From: Amblyornis subalaris
Taxonomy: Eukaryota; Chordata; Aves; Passeriformes; Ptilonorhynchidae
Length of the DNA stretch: 64,000 nucleotides
Assembly: GCA_018881555.1 (NCBI GenBank)
Contig: JACAXG010000081.1
Location: 3,542,674 to 3,606,673 of the forward strand
Reading direction: 5' to 3'
The position numbers were made by a program, and so were the translations under genes. This document shows positions 12,371-25,377 of this stretch, piece by piece; position 1 is the stretch's first letter, and each line of letters begins with the position of its first letter. The notes beneath the pieces are model-generated. The model was given only the letters and a program-made list of their open reading frames with translations, had not been told where the DNA came from and did no database searches.

Positions 12371-13864
12371 TTAGCCTTCCCCTGAACAAATTAATTAAGT
12401 GACAGACAGTCTGGGAAACAAATGGCAGTGGATAGGCAAGTCACATGGGGCCTGGTGACAAGCTCAACAGCTGCAGGGCAGTCCAAACCCCCGGAGTAGC
12501 ACTTTGGTCCNGAAAGAATCCAAGCAGCCCCAGAGCAGCCACTGCACCCTCGAGATGCAGAGCAGCCAGCCATGGTGGAACTGCCCAGGAACAGCAAACA
12601 AACAGTCCCAGCCAGGACTGTCGAAAGGAACACAGAGCCACGAGCTGTCAAACAGGGCTGTTTCCCTCCCTGGTTCCCTCCTTGCCTAGCCAGAGGCTAC
12701 TCCGCTTGGTCCAAGGGAGGGACTGCAGCTGCCAAGCCCTGCTCTCCCCTCACTGCCTCGCTGCAGAAAGGCTGCTCTCCAAACCACAGGAGCTGCTCAC
12801 TCCTACCTACCAGCCCAGTTCCTCATCCACTGGCAGGAGCAGGGTTTTGCCTGTACCAAGCNCTGGCACTCAAAGCTACTCCTTAAAGCCAACTTCCCAG
12901 GGCAGCACATCCTCTAGCTGGGCACAGGACAGCCCTGTCCGACTTGTCACGAGCTTGTGGAGTGCTGAGGTTAAGCAAAGTGGGACCCTAAGTTGTGCTT
13001 TTTGCAAGGACTCAGCTGAGCCTGCTGAGTTTTGGCTGTTCAATCTTCCAGTTGATCNAAAGGGACCGAACAGCCATCACTCACAGGCTATTCATCCCCC
13101 CCAGAGCCCAGGCCCTACCTGGTGCCTCCTGCACCCCCTTTCCATATTTAGACNACACTGAGCAAGTTAATATCTGAAGTGCAGCAGTGATTAAATTGGT
13201 AGCTGGACTGAAAGTAAAAAGGGCTCCACTAAAGTGGGCTCACAAGCCAAAAANGACTGTTCAGCTTTATAGCATTTCCTACAGTGTCAGCACACAGGAG
13301 CAGCAAGAAGCATTCCTCAGCAACTGGAAGGAATTGCTAAACCCATTAATAAAATTAAGGCAGCCAAGTTCGATAAGAGAATACACCCAACCTTAAGAGC
13401 CACTGACGTCTGTGCTGCAGGATGAGAAAGAAACATTTACCAAAGTGGTAGCAGAAAACAGAAATCCACAGTCATCATCTCTCTTGGGAGATATTACCTG
13501 GCAGCACTTCTGATTGTGTGTTTCTCCTGAAGAAAAGAGGTCATGACATGCCTTAAAACTGAACTGCCACTGACAGACAAGCCATTTGGAATNGTTGGTG
13601 AAGTCACTGTGCAAGCTTGCATCAAAAAGCAGGGAAGGCACCACAGGTATGAGACAACAGCAACTGCTCACTGGCTGTGTTCCTGCAGGACCGAATGCTG
13701 AAGAATTAAGAGACATGTCAAGTNGAAAGAACATCTATTTCCCTCCCAGCAGGCACTTCACCATGAAACTTAAATTTTTTTAGAAGGGGGAAAAAAAAAA
13801 TCAGGGAGATAAGGGAATCAGGAAAATGCCCTATGAATGGTTAGTTTGCTGTGCACAAGAGTGT
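12371..13864. other. Intronic sequence, long open frames but no gene
   Basis: A 238-codon plus-strand frame (12445-13161) crosses this stretch, but its composition is low in conserved motifs and it contains ambiguous codons. It matches no family I recognise. Confidence 0.4.
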
Positions 13865-14010
13865 CNCAACTCTGGAAGTGTTCAAGGCCAGGCTGGACAG
13901 GGCTTTGAACAGCCTGATCTAGTGGAAAATGTCCCTTCCATGGCNGGAACAAGATGACCTTTAAGGTCCCCTCCAACCCAAACCACTTCGCAGTTCTGTG
14001 ATTGTAGGAA
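13865..14010 (+). mobile_element. CR1 LINE 3' tail
   Basis: Plus-strand CR1 3' end: 'gttcaaggccaggctggaca' through 'aggtcccctccaacccaaac', ending in a decayed tail. Confidence 0.75.
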
Positions 14011-14224
14011 TGTCTGGCAGTTGCTGCAAGGAGTCNGAGGTAAGTATGGCTGAAGCCTCCTGCAGGCCCACAACTCCAGCAGCGCTACAGCTGATGACCC
14101 TGGTCCAACAAGGTGGACACATGCTCAAGGGAACCGACTACGTGCAGTTCCTAGACAGCACAGACTTGTCCTGTTAGCTCCGCTGTGCNGCACCAGAGCC
14201 TCAACCCAGAGAATTAGGGGGAAG

Positions 14225-14965
14225 GAATGACCATGGATCGCTTTTGGGACCAGGTGGGATGGCTTAGGAGGGAGCTGGCTGATGTCACTGCAAATCACTG
14301 TCATCTTTCAAAGATCATGGTGGCAAAGGAAGGCTTAATGACCTGCAAACACCACTCCATCATGCTAGAAGGATCCAGGAACTATGGCCCTGTCGATCCC
14401 ACCGTAGTCCCTGGAAAGGCTGTGTAGTAAATCTTCCTGACAGCCATTTCCAGCAGGAGCTGGCAGTGACTGGGAACAGCCAGCATGGATTTACCAGTGG
14501 CAAATCTTGCCTAACTTGATTGCCCTCCAAGCTGTCTGCGGGGAGGACAGGAGAGCAAGCGTGGTACACCTTTGACACCGTCTCTGACTGTTTTCAACAG
14601 GCAGGAGCTGGACTGCAGAAGCAGACAACTGATATTGGCAAGAGTATCAGGCTCAAAAGGTGATCAGCCGTACAAAGTCCAGCCAGCAGCTGATTACCAG
14701 CAGCATCCCTCAGGGCTGATANTGGGGCCAATACAAATTCATGTCTTCATTAACAAACTTGATCAACAGCAATTATGGGACAGAGAGCACTCTCACCAAG
14801 TCTGCAGATGACATCAAACTGCTGGCGCGGCTGGGGCAGGAGATCCTTCTCAGAGGGACCTACACAGGCCAGAGAAGGGACCTGATGGAGGGTTTGTCAA
14901 GGACAACAGAGGCAAACAGTGTCCTGCCCCGGGACAGAACGAGCCCTTGCACCAGCACTGACTGG
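14225..14965 (+). mobile_element. CR1 LINE ORF2-region fragment
   Basis: Plus-strand CR1 internal sequence. Words such as 'cagcatggatttaccagtgg' and 'tctgcagatgacatcaaact' correspond to the late ORF2 coding part of CR1. The reading frame is interrupted. Confidence 0.6.
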
Positions 14966-16224
14966 GGCAACTGGCTGTAAAGCAGCTCTGCAGTAAATGA
15001 CCTGCCAAGCTCTCAGCGAGGCCGAGGGGACAGACAGTAACAATACACTGCTTCTATGGATTATCCATACAATTGTCTGGAAGAGACTTTGCGACTCAAC
15101 AGTGAATTTCTGCCTCTCAAAAGTCTTTGAAACAGTCTCTTTGAACACAAGTTATACATTTCAAAGCCTGTGCAGGGTACACAGATTCCCCTAGAAGGAC
15201 CTGATGAGAACATCTGCGTGCAGTTGAGTTGAGCTGGCTGAAGCATGGAGTAGATCAGGTGGCTTCCTGAGAACACAGGGAAGGAGCCAGGGAAGAACTG
15301 AAAGTCAGCATCATCTGATAGAACCAGCTTTGAAGGCTTAACCCAGATGCTGTCTCCTTCAGAAACAAGTCAGCAGCTCTTTCTACCTGTTCTAGAGAGC
15401 TATTTCAGCCCAGAATTCATAATTCTGCTGGAAATATTTGCTGCAGACTCTTAAAAGCCACATCTTGCATAAAAAAATCGAAGATGATGTGGTAATAAGC
15501 TAGAACGTCGCATTTCACTGCCATCAAGTTGTTTTGAAAGCATCTTGGCCACTGTGATACTTTTTGGTAAGAGCAATGGTTAAATTAATGCAACGTGTCA
15601 GTCATACCAACATCACTTGTGATGTTCACTAAAAGACTCAAGTAAGGGCCTAGAGTTCACTAGCACAGAAACTGCTACTGGCATGTTCACAGCACTTGAA
15701 AAAAAATGAAATCAGACACTTGGCAAGTGTGTAGTGCTTGTGTGGCTGTCACTGGTGCAGTCAGACTCCTGCCCAGTCTCAGGATGTGCTCCTCTTCCTG
15801 GACAGGTGTTGGCTTTGCTAATGCAACCAATTAGCTCAAATTTGGTTGTTACCCACAAGACCACCAAAACTGTCTACATGGAGTATGTCATCACAGTAAC
15901 AGGAGCCACAGAGCAAATGGAGTAGAAAAAATGGCTTGTTAGATAAAAATTTAGAACATTTCATCNTCTAGTACCACAGTATTTAAGGTAAATATTCCAA
16001 TGATTTCTGTTGGCACAGGTAGGGTCTCTGTTTATGAGGTAACTCAGAACAATGATATAAATATATACATATATATACACATACATATATATATATTTGG
16101 CTGTATCAAAACAATTAAAGCAAGCCACATCACTCACAGCCTGTTGGGTCAGAGTTCCCTTGTCCCAGCAATCTTCCAAGGGAGAAATCCTTATTAACAT
16201 GTCTCATATAAAGCATCAAAGTGT
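14966..16224. other. Intronic sequence with AT microsatellite
   Basis: Contains a TA-rich microsatellite at about 16055-16096 (mixed TATA and CATA units). No gene seen. Confidence 0.5.
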
Positions 16225-16550
16225 CACAGATCATAGACTCCCAGACTGGTTTGGGCTGGACGTGAACTTAAAGNTCAACTCATTCCACTCCCTGCCATGG
16301 GCAGGGACACCTTCCACTATCCCAGGTTGCTCCGAGACCCGTCCAACGCAGCCTGGGACACTTCCAGGGATGGGGCAGCCACAGCTTCTCTGGGCAACCT
16401 GTGCCAGGGCCTCACCNCCCTCACGGAGAAGAATTTCTTCCCAATTTCCAATCTAAACCTCTTCACTTTTAACTTAAATCCATTCCCCCTGTCCTATCGC
16501 TATCCGCCCATGTAAAAAGCCACTTTTTTTACGAAGTCCCTCTTCTTTAT
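16225..16550 (-). mobile_element. CR1 LINE 3' fragment
   Basis: Minus-strand CR1: 'actcccagactggtttgggc' at the tail side, then the reversed body with 'gccacagcttctctgggcaa' and 'ggagaagaatttcttcccaa'. Confidence 0.85.
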
Positions 16551-18039
16551 AATTATCACTCAAGATAATTCACAATTAATACTTGTTTTGGGTAAGGCCA
16601 ACAATCCATATGAATTGAAAACCTGGAAGATGAAGATGCTTCATACTTTGACTTCAGAATGAAACCAGCAGCACTTCTGGATGCTTTAATTCAAGCACAA
16701 AGCCCGTGTGCTGAACTGGGAGCAGCTCCCTGTGAGGGCCCTACCAGCTTCATGCTGGTTTACATCCCTCTGGGTGATGGTATTGTATTTACAAGCCCAA
16801 ACTAAACAGACATAAGCCAGGTTTGGGCAGAGCCCACACACAGTCACCTCAGTTCCCTAAATCACTGCTGGAGTCCCCTCTCTAAGCAAGCACTTGTGTT
16901 TAGACAAGCCTGGTCTAGGACTTGCTGCTATTGCACCATTTCAGATGTAAGAAATCATCAGGCTTTGAAGCGAAATTGCATTAACTGTTGCAGCAGGGAA
17001 TGACAAATTATAAATAGGAGGTGGCTTCAGAGAGATTCCAGAAATGGATGGTGAGCAATCACTGTGGCAAATCAATGCTCCAGCTCAGGGGATCGGAGAG
17101 GGGCCAGGTTTAGTTTTACCCTGAAAAGGCAGTGACACATAAAAAGCTAATGGCAGGTGGTCACTCTGCATTCTGTACATCTCACGAAGATTTATGAGCA
17201 ATGATGAACGCTGGAAAAGCAACGCTGAAGCTGCTTGTGTCCCCCTGCAAGGTCAGCTTATTGTATTATGGAAACATTTTCAGTGAGACTCCTACAAGTT
17301 GTCCAGCTACAGGACACAAGCTACAAAAAACACAAACAACCCAGATTTAAAGAAAAAAAAAAAAATCACATCATTTACTCCTAAAGAGTGAATTTTCAGT
17401 TATTTCAGTTGTTTTCAGATCAGCAAAGCTGATATAAGCTTAAAGTTTAAAGCTGNAAGGAGACCGATTTTTTCAAAATTTGTTTAACAGGAAAATAATT
17501 AACAAGAGAACACATGGATGTCTTTTCTAAAATACTAATCACTTGTAAGTACTGTATGTTGTAATTATTATGAATGAAAACTGCCATGAGAAATTATGTA
17601 GGTGTGTGAATCAGGAATTTTGATGTCCTTGATTGTCAACAGCTTGATGTGAAAAGAGAGGCCTGGCTCCTGGGGATCGGGCTGTTGGCAATGTGTGATA
17701 TCATTCTCACTAGCCTGGGAATCTAGAAAAGCAAATTTCCCCTGAAAAACCTTTTAAATATTTAAGAATGGTCCCGTTTCACCCCAGGAAGAGGTGGGAC
17801 ATCTCCGGAGTGGAGGGAGGAAACAAAATTTGGCTCCCAGAAGCTGTGCAGGTTGGAGCTTCATCTCACAGCCATGCTCTGGATCCCATTTCTTCCATCT
17901 TCACTGAGTTCACAGCAGCTTGAAATACCTCTGCACAGGCCTGGACAGCCTATACTCACCATGAGCTTGTTCTTAAATCCATTCATGCTGAAGTGAGCCC
18001 CATGAAAATAGGCACCTAAATCCCTACCAAATCACTCCT
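16551..18039. other. Intronic sequence without recognised feature
   Basis: Non-repetitive intron. It contains one perfect MEF2-type consensus (TTATAAATAG at 17008-17017), which by itself is expected several times per window. Confidence 0.4.
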
Positions 18040-18180
18040 TTATCGAATCACAAGCTGGTTTGGGTTTGAAGGGACCTTAAAGCTCATCTCATTCCACCCC
18101 TTGCCATGGACAGGAACACCTTCTACTAGACCAGGTTGCTCAAAGCCCTGTCCAACCTGGTCTCAAAGCTTTTAGCAAGT
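18040..18180 (-). mobile_element. CR1 LINE 3' tail
   Basis: Minus-strand CR1 end: 'aatcacaagctggtttgggt' through 'caggttgctcaaagccctgt'. Confidence 0.8.
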
Positions 18181-20397
18181 GAAGTTCTCCTGCAAAGGCC
18201 CATGGCCTAGCTCCTCCTGCGAGCTGCACCTTTCCTCCCCACACAGATCAGTTTGCTGCAGCCCAAGAAAGGAGATTGCAGGGACAGCTGTGGCACCTCC
18301 CTTCAGAAGGACAGCTGAAAATAAACTGCAGACTCAGATCCCAGGATTTATACTGGGCACCTTCACCGTGCTGGGGCCATACCATTATCACTAGGTCAAA
18401 CGGTTCACTCAGCTGGGGATCCTGTCACTGGAGAGCAAGGGCTGCCATTCCCCTGAAAGGCTCTGGGTTTCTCCTTCATTTTTTACCCCAGCTCCCTGCA
18501 CAAACACAATTTTTTAAAAACCACGTTTCAGAATAGTTAACGATCCACCTGCCCTCATTTGTATTCAAAAGCTAGAAGGAACAAAATATCAATTTATACA
18601 ACCACTTATGTAATATTCCCCTCTCCCAACCTTCTTAAAACTGATTGCTCTAATATGCACAGTGTGACAGGCCTTTTTGACTTATGGTATATAATAATCC
18701 TCAACTGGGAGCCAGTATACCAACTCAGAAGTCTTGTATCTTAATATTAGTCAGTCATTATCTCAGTATATTACAAAACACACACTTGAGATGTCTCACA
18801 AGCCCCACAGTACATAGTCTGAATTCTAAAACTCTAAACCTGTTTGAAATAGAAACAGATCCCAGCTTCAACACTCCCTGTTAAGATAAGCAAGAGGCAT
18901 TATACATTGCAAAAAATAATACCAGGATGATGGGACTTTCATCTAGGTTACAGCTGAGAGTTCTGCACATAAATATATTGAAGCTTGAGCACAAACACTG
19001 AATGTTTCCAGCCATGCCAGCAGGAGCTGCAGGACTGTCCAGGCACTGCATTCATTGCTCATTCCTGCATTTTTGCTGAGCTGGCTTTCAATCTTACCAA
19101 ACCATGTTGATTCAGACAAGTATGCAGCGTGGAAGACTTGTCTCCACCTCTGAAGCAGACTCAAGAATTTAATTTGCACAAGTCAGAAAGTTTTCGGCAT
19201 ACATTAGGAACAATCTTTCCCTAAAGTACCTTTGCTTCCCAAAGGAGCTTTCCACGTAGGGCCAGAGCTCCAGACTGCCCAGCAGCTCTAGTGGAGATGA
19301 GAACCTTTCCACAGGCAGCACTAAGGGACCAGGGTCAGCACTTCCAGCTGCTGCCAAGAAGGAAGCTGTTGCTGAAAATCCCACCAGCTCCCTTGCTCAG
19401 TGTTTACGGGGAGCAGCGGAGCCTGACGCATGGAATCACTGCGTAGGATAAACAGAGGCTGAGGAAGGAAGCAATGAAGATGCACATTTCCCCTCCCAAA
19501 TACCCATCTACTTCCTAAAACAGAGTTTCCTCCCAGCACCCAGTATTGAGCGAATGATGTGGTTGCCTTTGGTTTCCAGAANCCAAACCAATCAGTTGAA
19601 AGTGCCCCAAACCAAACCAGGAGAAGGTTTCCTTCTCTGCTGCCAGGAGCAGCAGCTCTCCCAGGCTCTAACTGCAGCTCAAGGTTAGTTTGTGTAGTCT
19701 GGAGTTAATTCTGCCCACTCAGGAGATTGCTTGGAAATAGAAATGCAAGGATGCAAGGGACAGAAAATTGAACCCACAGGGACAAAACATCAAGCCAAAA
19801 AAGGGACTGAGTAAGCCAAAANGAAGAAAATAAAAGCATGAGGTAGATAAAACAGCATTTCAGATTTTAACTGTTTTGTCTAATAAATTCCTGGTGTATT
19901 GTAGGCATCTTCCAACCTCTCTTGCTTTATTCAGAGTACTGTGGAATGGTACTGTATTCCCGTTTATAACTGAAACCCAAAAACCCCGTTTCACTCACCC
20001 TAGTGATAAACCCTATTTTCGACGGTGTCATATTTCAGTTTGACAAGCAGCATTACATGCAGCACAAGAAGCTTGCAACTTTTTCCTGGCAGAAGCAGAC
20101 CTTCGGAAGGGAACTCTGCACAGGGAGGTGGGAAAGGTATGACTCTCCCTAGATAACCTTTTATTCCAGGAATGAATGTATTTTTAGGCAATGCCACCAC
20201 CCAATCTTAAAAAATGCAGCCTGATTTATGANGCTATCATCACCAATTTAAAGACCAGAAGCTGAACTACCTTAAAGCACAGCTGTGATACCCCAAAGAT
20301 GGGGCACCTGAACATTCAGTCAATAGTTTTCATGCCACTTATCTCCTCACCTTTCAAGGCACAAAATGGCTGTTGCCTTTTGGTGATTAAGAAATTT
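18181..20397. other. Intronic sequence without recognised feature
   Basis: No exon, RNA gene or defined transposon could be supported in this stretch. Confidence 0.4.
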
Positions 20398-20860
20398 CAT
20401 GTCCAGGGAAGGGAACAGAGCTGGGGAAGGNGCTGGAGCACCAGGAGTGGCTGAGGCAGCTGGGGGGGCTCAGCCTGGAGAGGCTCAGCCTGGAGAAAAG
20501 GAGGCTCAGAGGGGACCTTCTGGCTCTCCACAACTCCCTGACAGGAGGAGGCAGCCAGGGGGGGTCAGGCTCTGCTCCCAGGAACAAGGGACAGGACAAG
20601 AGGAAATGGCCTCAAGCAGTGCCAGGGGAGGTTTAGGTCGAATATTACAGAAAATTTCTTCCCAAANGGGTGGTCAGGTTGTCCAGGGAGATGGTGGAGT
20701 CANCATCCCTGAAAGTGTTCAAAAAGCATATAGATGGGGACATGGTTTAGTGGGGAACATGGCAGTGCTGGGGAAACGGTTGGACTCAATGCTCTTAGAG
20801 GGTTTTTCCAACCTCAGTGATTCTGTGACTCCACCATTCTCCTAGAAGCTGTGGCCATAG
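20398..20860 (+). mobile_element. CR1 LINE ORF2 end and 3' region
   Basis: Plus-strand CR1: 'catgtccagggaagggaaca', the ORF2 C-terminal segment around 20450-20600, the 3' region 'ccctgaaagtgttcaaaaag' and the end 'cagtgattctgtgactc'. Confidence 0.85.
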
Positions 20861-23800
20861 GAACACTCGGGGGGTTGGATCTGTATCAGTTATTCTGTAA
20901 AACAAACCCAGGCTGCTTCAGCCACTACTGCAGTTCCAACCCTTTGCTCTATGCTCTCCAATTGTGATGTCGTAAGTAGAAAAAGCATCATTTCACAGAG
21001 GAATCCTCTCTTCCTTCTCCTCAGTCTCCAGATTTTGTTCCAGTGTTAGCATCTCAATGACTCTTCCAACAGTCTTCAGACTGCTGTGATCAGGCAGAGT
21101 GCTCTCTCTTACCTCTGTCTGGTTTCTGGACTGTCCAAAACTTTTGCTGCTGCCTGCTTTGCTAGGATTGCACACCAACTGTATGAGGAAAGGGCAAATT
21201 TGCTGAGCAAGAATGAAAATTGCCCAACCCTTTTAACATGGATGCCACTTCATAAAGCTCTGAGGAGCAAGCAGACATGCCTGCAGTTTTACAGCTCTGG
21301 CTCAGAAGGAGGAATAACTTAAACTGGGATCTGCCAGGGAGGCTACAGCCCCCACCTCACCCAGAGTGACCGCACAAAGAACCTGACTTTTCAGGAAGCA
21401 GCTTCTGAATTAGCACAGATGTCCAGCACCTGAAAGCAAGACAACAGCAAGCACCGAGGTACTTGCAGAGTACTGCAAATGACACAGGAGTTATTTCATG
21501 AGCAACTCACTTCTCCTTGGAACAGGCCAAAGGGAAACAGAGAGTAAATCATCAAAGGGCAGACAGAGGATAAACAACCTTTGCTGTCATCCTTTGTGAA
21601 CCAGTCCTTGAAGACAAACAAGCACTGCTATTATTACATTTGGAGATGCTTGCCCAACTAGAAGCAGCAGAATGTTTTTCCCTTAAGACTTAATTTTCAT
21701 ACAAGTTTACTCTTTGGTTTTATCTGTTGCTCAGGAGACAGAGGAGCAGCTCATGCCCATTTCCCACCACCTGCAAACACCAGAGAAGTTCAAGTGCCAC
21801 TAGTAGTTCATTTCACCAACTGGTAGCAATTTTCTTGATGATTTCTAAACGTTCACTCACATTTAACTAATATCTCCCTTTCTATTCTGCATTAGACACA
21901 AAACCATTGTCAAAAATAATTCAGTGAATACAGTCTCAGTTAATCACTGAAAATACGAGACTGATGTTCATCCAGCAGCATTCTGCAAGCACTCAGGTAG
22001 ATAAAGCACAGCTGAAGCCACCCTTGAGGTACCAGACACTGGCTTTGGTGCACATCTGTGCCGCACATGATGCCTCCAAAGAGGGCAATGACACAGGCTG
22101 GAGACTCAGAAACATCACTTGTAATTTAAAAGGTTATTTTCAAAATACAGCTTTGGGGCTATAAATAGCCAAGCCAGCTTCTCACACAGCAAGTACACAA
22201 TGGGTCTTAGTCACAGTGGCCCAGATACCAGAGAAAGTGTAATTTTACCTTTGTGAACACACACAACATTTGGGGCCACCCTGTGCTTCAAATAAACTAA
22301 CCCGATTTGTAAGATTGGTCTTAGGTTTTGTGGGAGCAGCTGCCGACTCTGACAAATTAAGTCAATTGACTTGGTTAACCCTTCCATTACCTAAAAAGAC
22401 CTGATTGCTCATCCAGAGCAAGTCTCACTTAATATTAAGTTCTTTAACCAAAGAAAAAATTTTACCTGATTTTTCCTTCAACAAAGCCAGCTCTTTTCAG
22501 TGTGTGGATTTCCTTCCTCACTGTGTGACCATTTGGTTGCACAGATATTAAACAAGAGCAGACGGTCACTACCATCTGCTCTGTAATGTAACGTTGTGTT
22601 TCTAATACTAAGAGAAGTTATGTAAATATCCTCGCATGTACTATATCATTCCAGTTGTCAACCAGCGCTCTGGGGACCCCCAACCTAACCGGCCTCGGCT
22701 GACACTTTTCCATAGGCAGCATTATTCTCCAAGCAATATGAAAACAAACCTATTTTGGACAAGCCCAGTGAAAGGAACTCATAACAACTGCCCTGACCAC
22801 GCTAATAAACATTTTCATCTGATATAGATTTACAGGCTCAGCATACACGTGCACAACAAAACCTTGAACAAAACAGCGTTTGTTCCACTTGGGTGTGCAA
22901 GAACATCTCATCACTCTTCAGCAAAAAAGTTATTACATCCATGGGACATTGGAACAAAGTTTTTATTCCAGTCACAGTAAGGTCACCCTCCCTTCCTGTC
23001 AAGTTTGTGAAGAAACACTTCACGTAAGCAGCTGGTACTGCCAGCATCTGCTGCACTGCTCACTCCAAACACTCTTCTAAGTATCGAGCCCTAGGTGTTA
23101 CTGGTCAGTGTCATCCGATACTGTGCTCCTGAGACACATATGATACAATTCTGTATCCTTTACGTATACAGGATTCAATTTGCAGCCTGCCTGACAATAC
23201 ATGGCTAGCCATGGACTCCAGCAGTGTGACCTTGCTGAGCTCATCGCCCGTCGTCGGACGAGTCCAACGCACTTCACCAGACACCTCTGGCAAGCATCAC
23301 ATTACCCACATAAGCAAGAGACCCGGACCCTTCTGAGGGGATCACAATCGATCCTGGCTGGAAAGCCCTCATGAAGTCATCTCAACTCTACCATATTTGT
23401 ATTCACCTTAAATTCAGCCTTCTGGGCTGTCAAAATGCTTTCAATAACCAGCTTTTATGTAACTGTCTCTTACTAGTGTCTATAGGACTACTTATTTATC
23501 TGGTAATAAACGTACAAATGCTGTACTGGAGGTTACTAACAGTGCAATTTATTTGCTGTTGCTATACCAAATGCCACAAATAACCAAGAAAAAGGCCCAG
23601 CCACTACAGAGTTCACTGCTTTGCCAGCTGAAGTCTTATTCAACCCATCAGTCTGTAAGCTTGCGTGCTCTTTGCTTCATAACTTATTTTTGGAAGTCCA
23701 AAGCAAAATGAATAAATCTCTCTGCCCGTTGTTCCCTGACAGCCAAGAGCCATAGAGCTCCTGAACCGCCTTGTACATATCCCAAATGCTTCAGGAACAC

Positions 23801-24556
23801 CAGGCCAGCAAAGAAATCCCGATTAACTCAAGAGCTGTCCCGCTATTTGTCCTATTAACATGTTATCCTTTACAAACACGTTACTTCCAGATGTTATTCC
23901 TGAACTGTGCTTTTTTTCCCCACTCCTGTCGCTACACCACATGCTTAATCTACAAGATCTTGAGCTAAGAAAATTTTCTTCCCGAGGCTGGCCTAGATCC
24001 AAATCAGATTCATTTCACTGACCAGATGCACCAATCTGGGACACCGATTTCACGCGCCCTGCTAAATTCTCAATCAGTCTTAGACAGCAACAGGTTTCCC
24101 AATATTCCGGGATGGCAATTTTGCACGTTCCCTCGCATTCCTGCCCATTTACACAAGGGCAGCAAAAGCTACGGATGGAACACACCACATGTTTCTCAAC
24201 AATCAAGGCTTTACCGCTCTGCAGCCAATTCCTGCGACCACTTTGTACCATCTTCACATTTGGATGAATATTAATAGAATCTACGTCGCTTATCAGCCAT
24301 GTGGGTACTCTGCTCTCTGCCAAGGAGCAGTTTGTGGAGTTTCAAGGCAACTCTGATAAAACTCAAAATACAGGAGCTGACCTGACACTCCTGACCTTGC
24401 AAAATCCACATTCCCCCCGGGAAATTTTTCCAGCACTACTGCCACTTCAGCATACCCAAATCACAAAGGCATAAGTTTTCCAAAAATTAATAAATTGGCC
24501 ACCTGGCCGGCCCACAGCCCTGCCAGTCCCCTGCTTTATTTTGCTAATTAAGCTAC
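20861..24556. other. Intronic sequence without recognised gene
   Basis: No recognisable repeat dominates this 3.7-kb stretch. It contains a perfect MEF2-type consensus CTATAAATAG at 22159-22168. Short frames on both strands show no family resemblance. Confidence 0.4.
22159..22168 (+). promoter_or_regulatory. MEF2-type consensus in PPP1R12B intron 1
   Basis: CTATAAATAG is a perfect, palindromic MEF2 consensus. PPP1R12B is expressed mainly in striated and other muscle, so a MEF2 site would fit, but this motif is expected about four times by chance in a window this size. Confidence 0.2.
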
Positions 24557-24781
24557 TTAATAACTCTGTGAGAAGTTGGTACATCCCGCTGCCCGACTGG
24601 AAGCCTCTCGGTCCGTGCTCTGACACAGGCTGAACACGCCGGACGGGGCTCGGATCAAAGCGTCCTGAACCCTTTGTTTACCAACACCCCCGGCCGGGGC
24701 TGCAGGTACCGCTGTGCCCCCTGGCCCGGGGCTGACCGAGGGCAGTGCACCCACAGCCGGGCCGCCCCCCGGCCCTGGTAC

Positions 24782-25069
24782 CTGGTGCAGGGCTGTCAGC
24801 CCGTCCACGTTGGTAGTGTTGATGCGGGCGCCGCGGCCCAGCAGCCGCTTCACCTCCTCGGTGTCGCCGCTGGAGCAGGCGGCCAGGAACACGGCGCCCT
24901 CCTCGAAGCGGACGCGGGATCCCCCCGCGCCGCGGTGCCGGCCGCGGCCGCCCCCCGCCGCCACCGGCTCCTGCTCGGTCAGGGAGCCCTTCCAGCGCCG
25001 CAGCTGCTCGGCCCGCCGCAGCCGCGCCGACTCGGCCCGCTTCCCGCCCAGGTGCTCCGGCTCGGACAT
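24782..25069 (-). CDS. PPP1R12B: PPP1R12B coding exon 1 (MYPT2)
   Basis: First coding exon of protein phosphatase 1 regulatory subunit 12B, the myosin phosphatase targeting subunit of striated muscle. It recruits PP1 catalytic subunit to myosin and directs dephosphorylation of myosin light chain. The ATG at 25069-25067 opens 96 codons starting MSEPEHLGGKRAESARLRRA. This matches the distinctive N-terminus of MYPT2 and not that of PPP1R12A. The PP1-binding motif of the RVxF class is seen as VRF in SRVRFEEGAVFLAACSSGDT, and the first ankyrin repeat begins right after it. The exon ends with codons for ALHQ at the boundary CAG|GTACCA, the exon 1 boundary expected for the family, in phase 0. An upstream in-frame extension to 25282 exists but is GC-rich 5' UTR. 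The next ankyrin exon is not in the window. Confidence 0.93.
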
Positions 25070-25345
25070 CGCCGCCGCCGCTCTGAGGGACGCGCGGGGC
25101 CGCGCCGCGCTCAGCCCGGAGCGGGGCGCAGCGCCCCCGCCGCCATCTTCACTACGCCCCCGCCGCCGCGCCCGCGCCGCACGCGCCCCGCGGCACCCCG
25201 GGACATGTAGTTCGGGCGGGGGCGGCGCCGCACCTGCCCCGGAGCGGCCGCGGCTCCCGGCGGCCCCCGCGCGCCGCTGCACCTGGGCGCGACCGGGACT
25301 ACAACTCCCGGCGGCCCCCGCGCGCGGGCGGGGCTGGGCGCCATT
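25070..25345 (-). promoter_or_regulatory. PPP1R12B: PPP1R12B CpG-island promoter and 5' UTR
   Basis: Extremely GC-rich block directly upstream of the PPP1R12B start codon, with many CpGs and no TATA box. It holds a YY1-type motif read on the minus strand as AAGATGGCGGC (about 25137-25147), a second similar motif near 25337-25346, and two ZNF143-type motifs in opposite orientation: ACTACAACTCCC at 25298-25309 (plus) and a variant at 25200-25211 (minus). YY1 and ZNF143 sites of this kind are typical of TATA-less island promoters. The exact transcription start is not visible. The paired, opposed motifs leave open some divergent transcription to the right. Confidence 0.7.
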
Positions 25346-25377
25346 TTTGCGGCTTTACTGGGTCGCGCCGGCCCGCG

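Larger units (their letters stand above)
1..24781 (-). other. PPP1R12B: PPP1R12B intron 1 (5' part)
   Basis: This is everything downstream, on the minus strand, of the splice donor of PPP1R12B coding exon 1. I searched the minus-strand frames for the next ankyrin-repeat exon expected in the MYPT family and did not find it, so intron 1 continues beyond the window edge. The stretch is AT-richer than the promoter and holds about a dozen CR1 fragments listed separately. Short open frames in it are scattered on both strands, lack flanking splice signals that fit a known protein, and many coincide with CR1. Confidence 0.75.

Noticed and set aside
17008..17017. MEF2-type consensus TTATAAATAG.
   Set aside because: About four such motifs are expected by chance in this window and nothing around it adds support.
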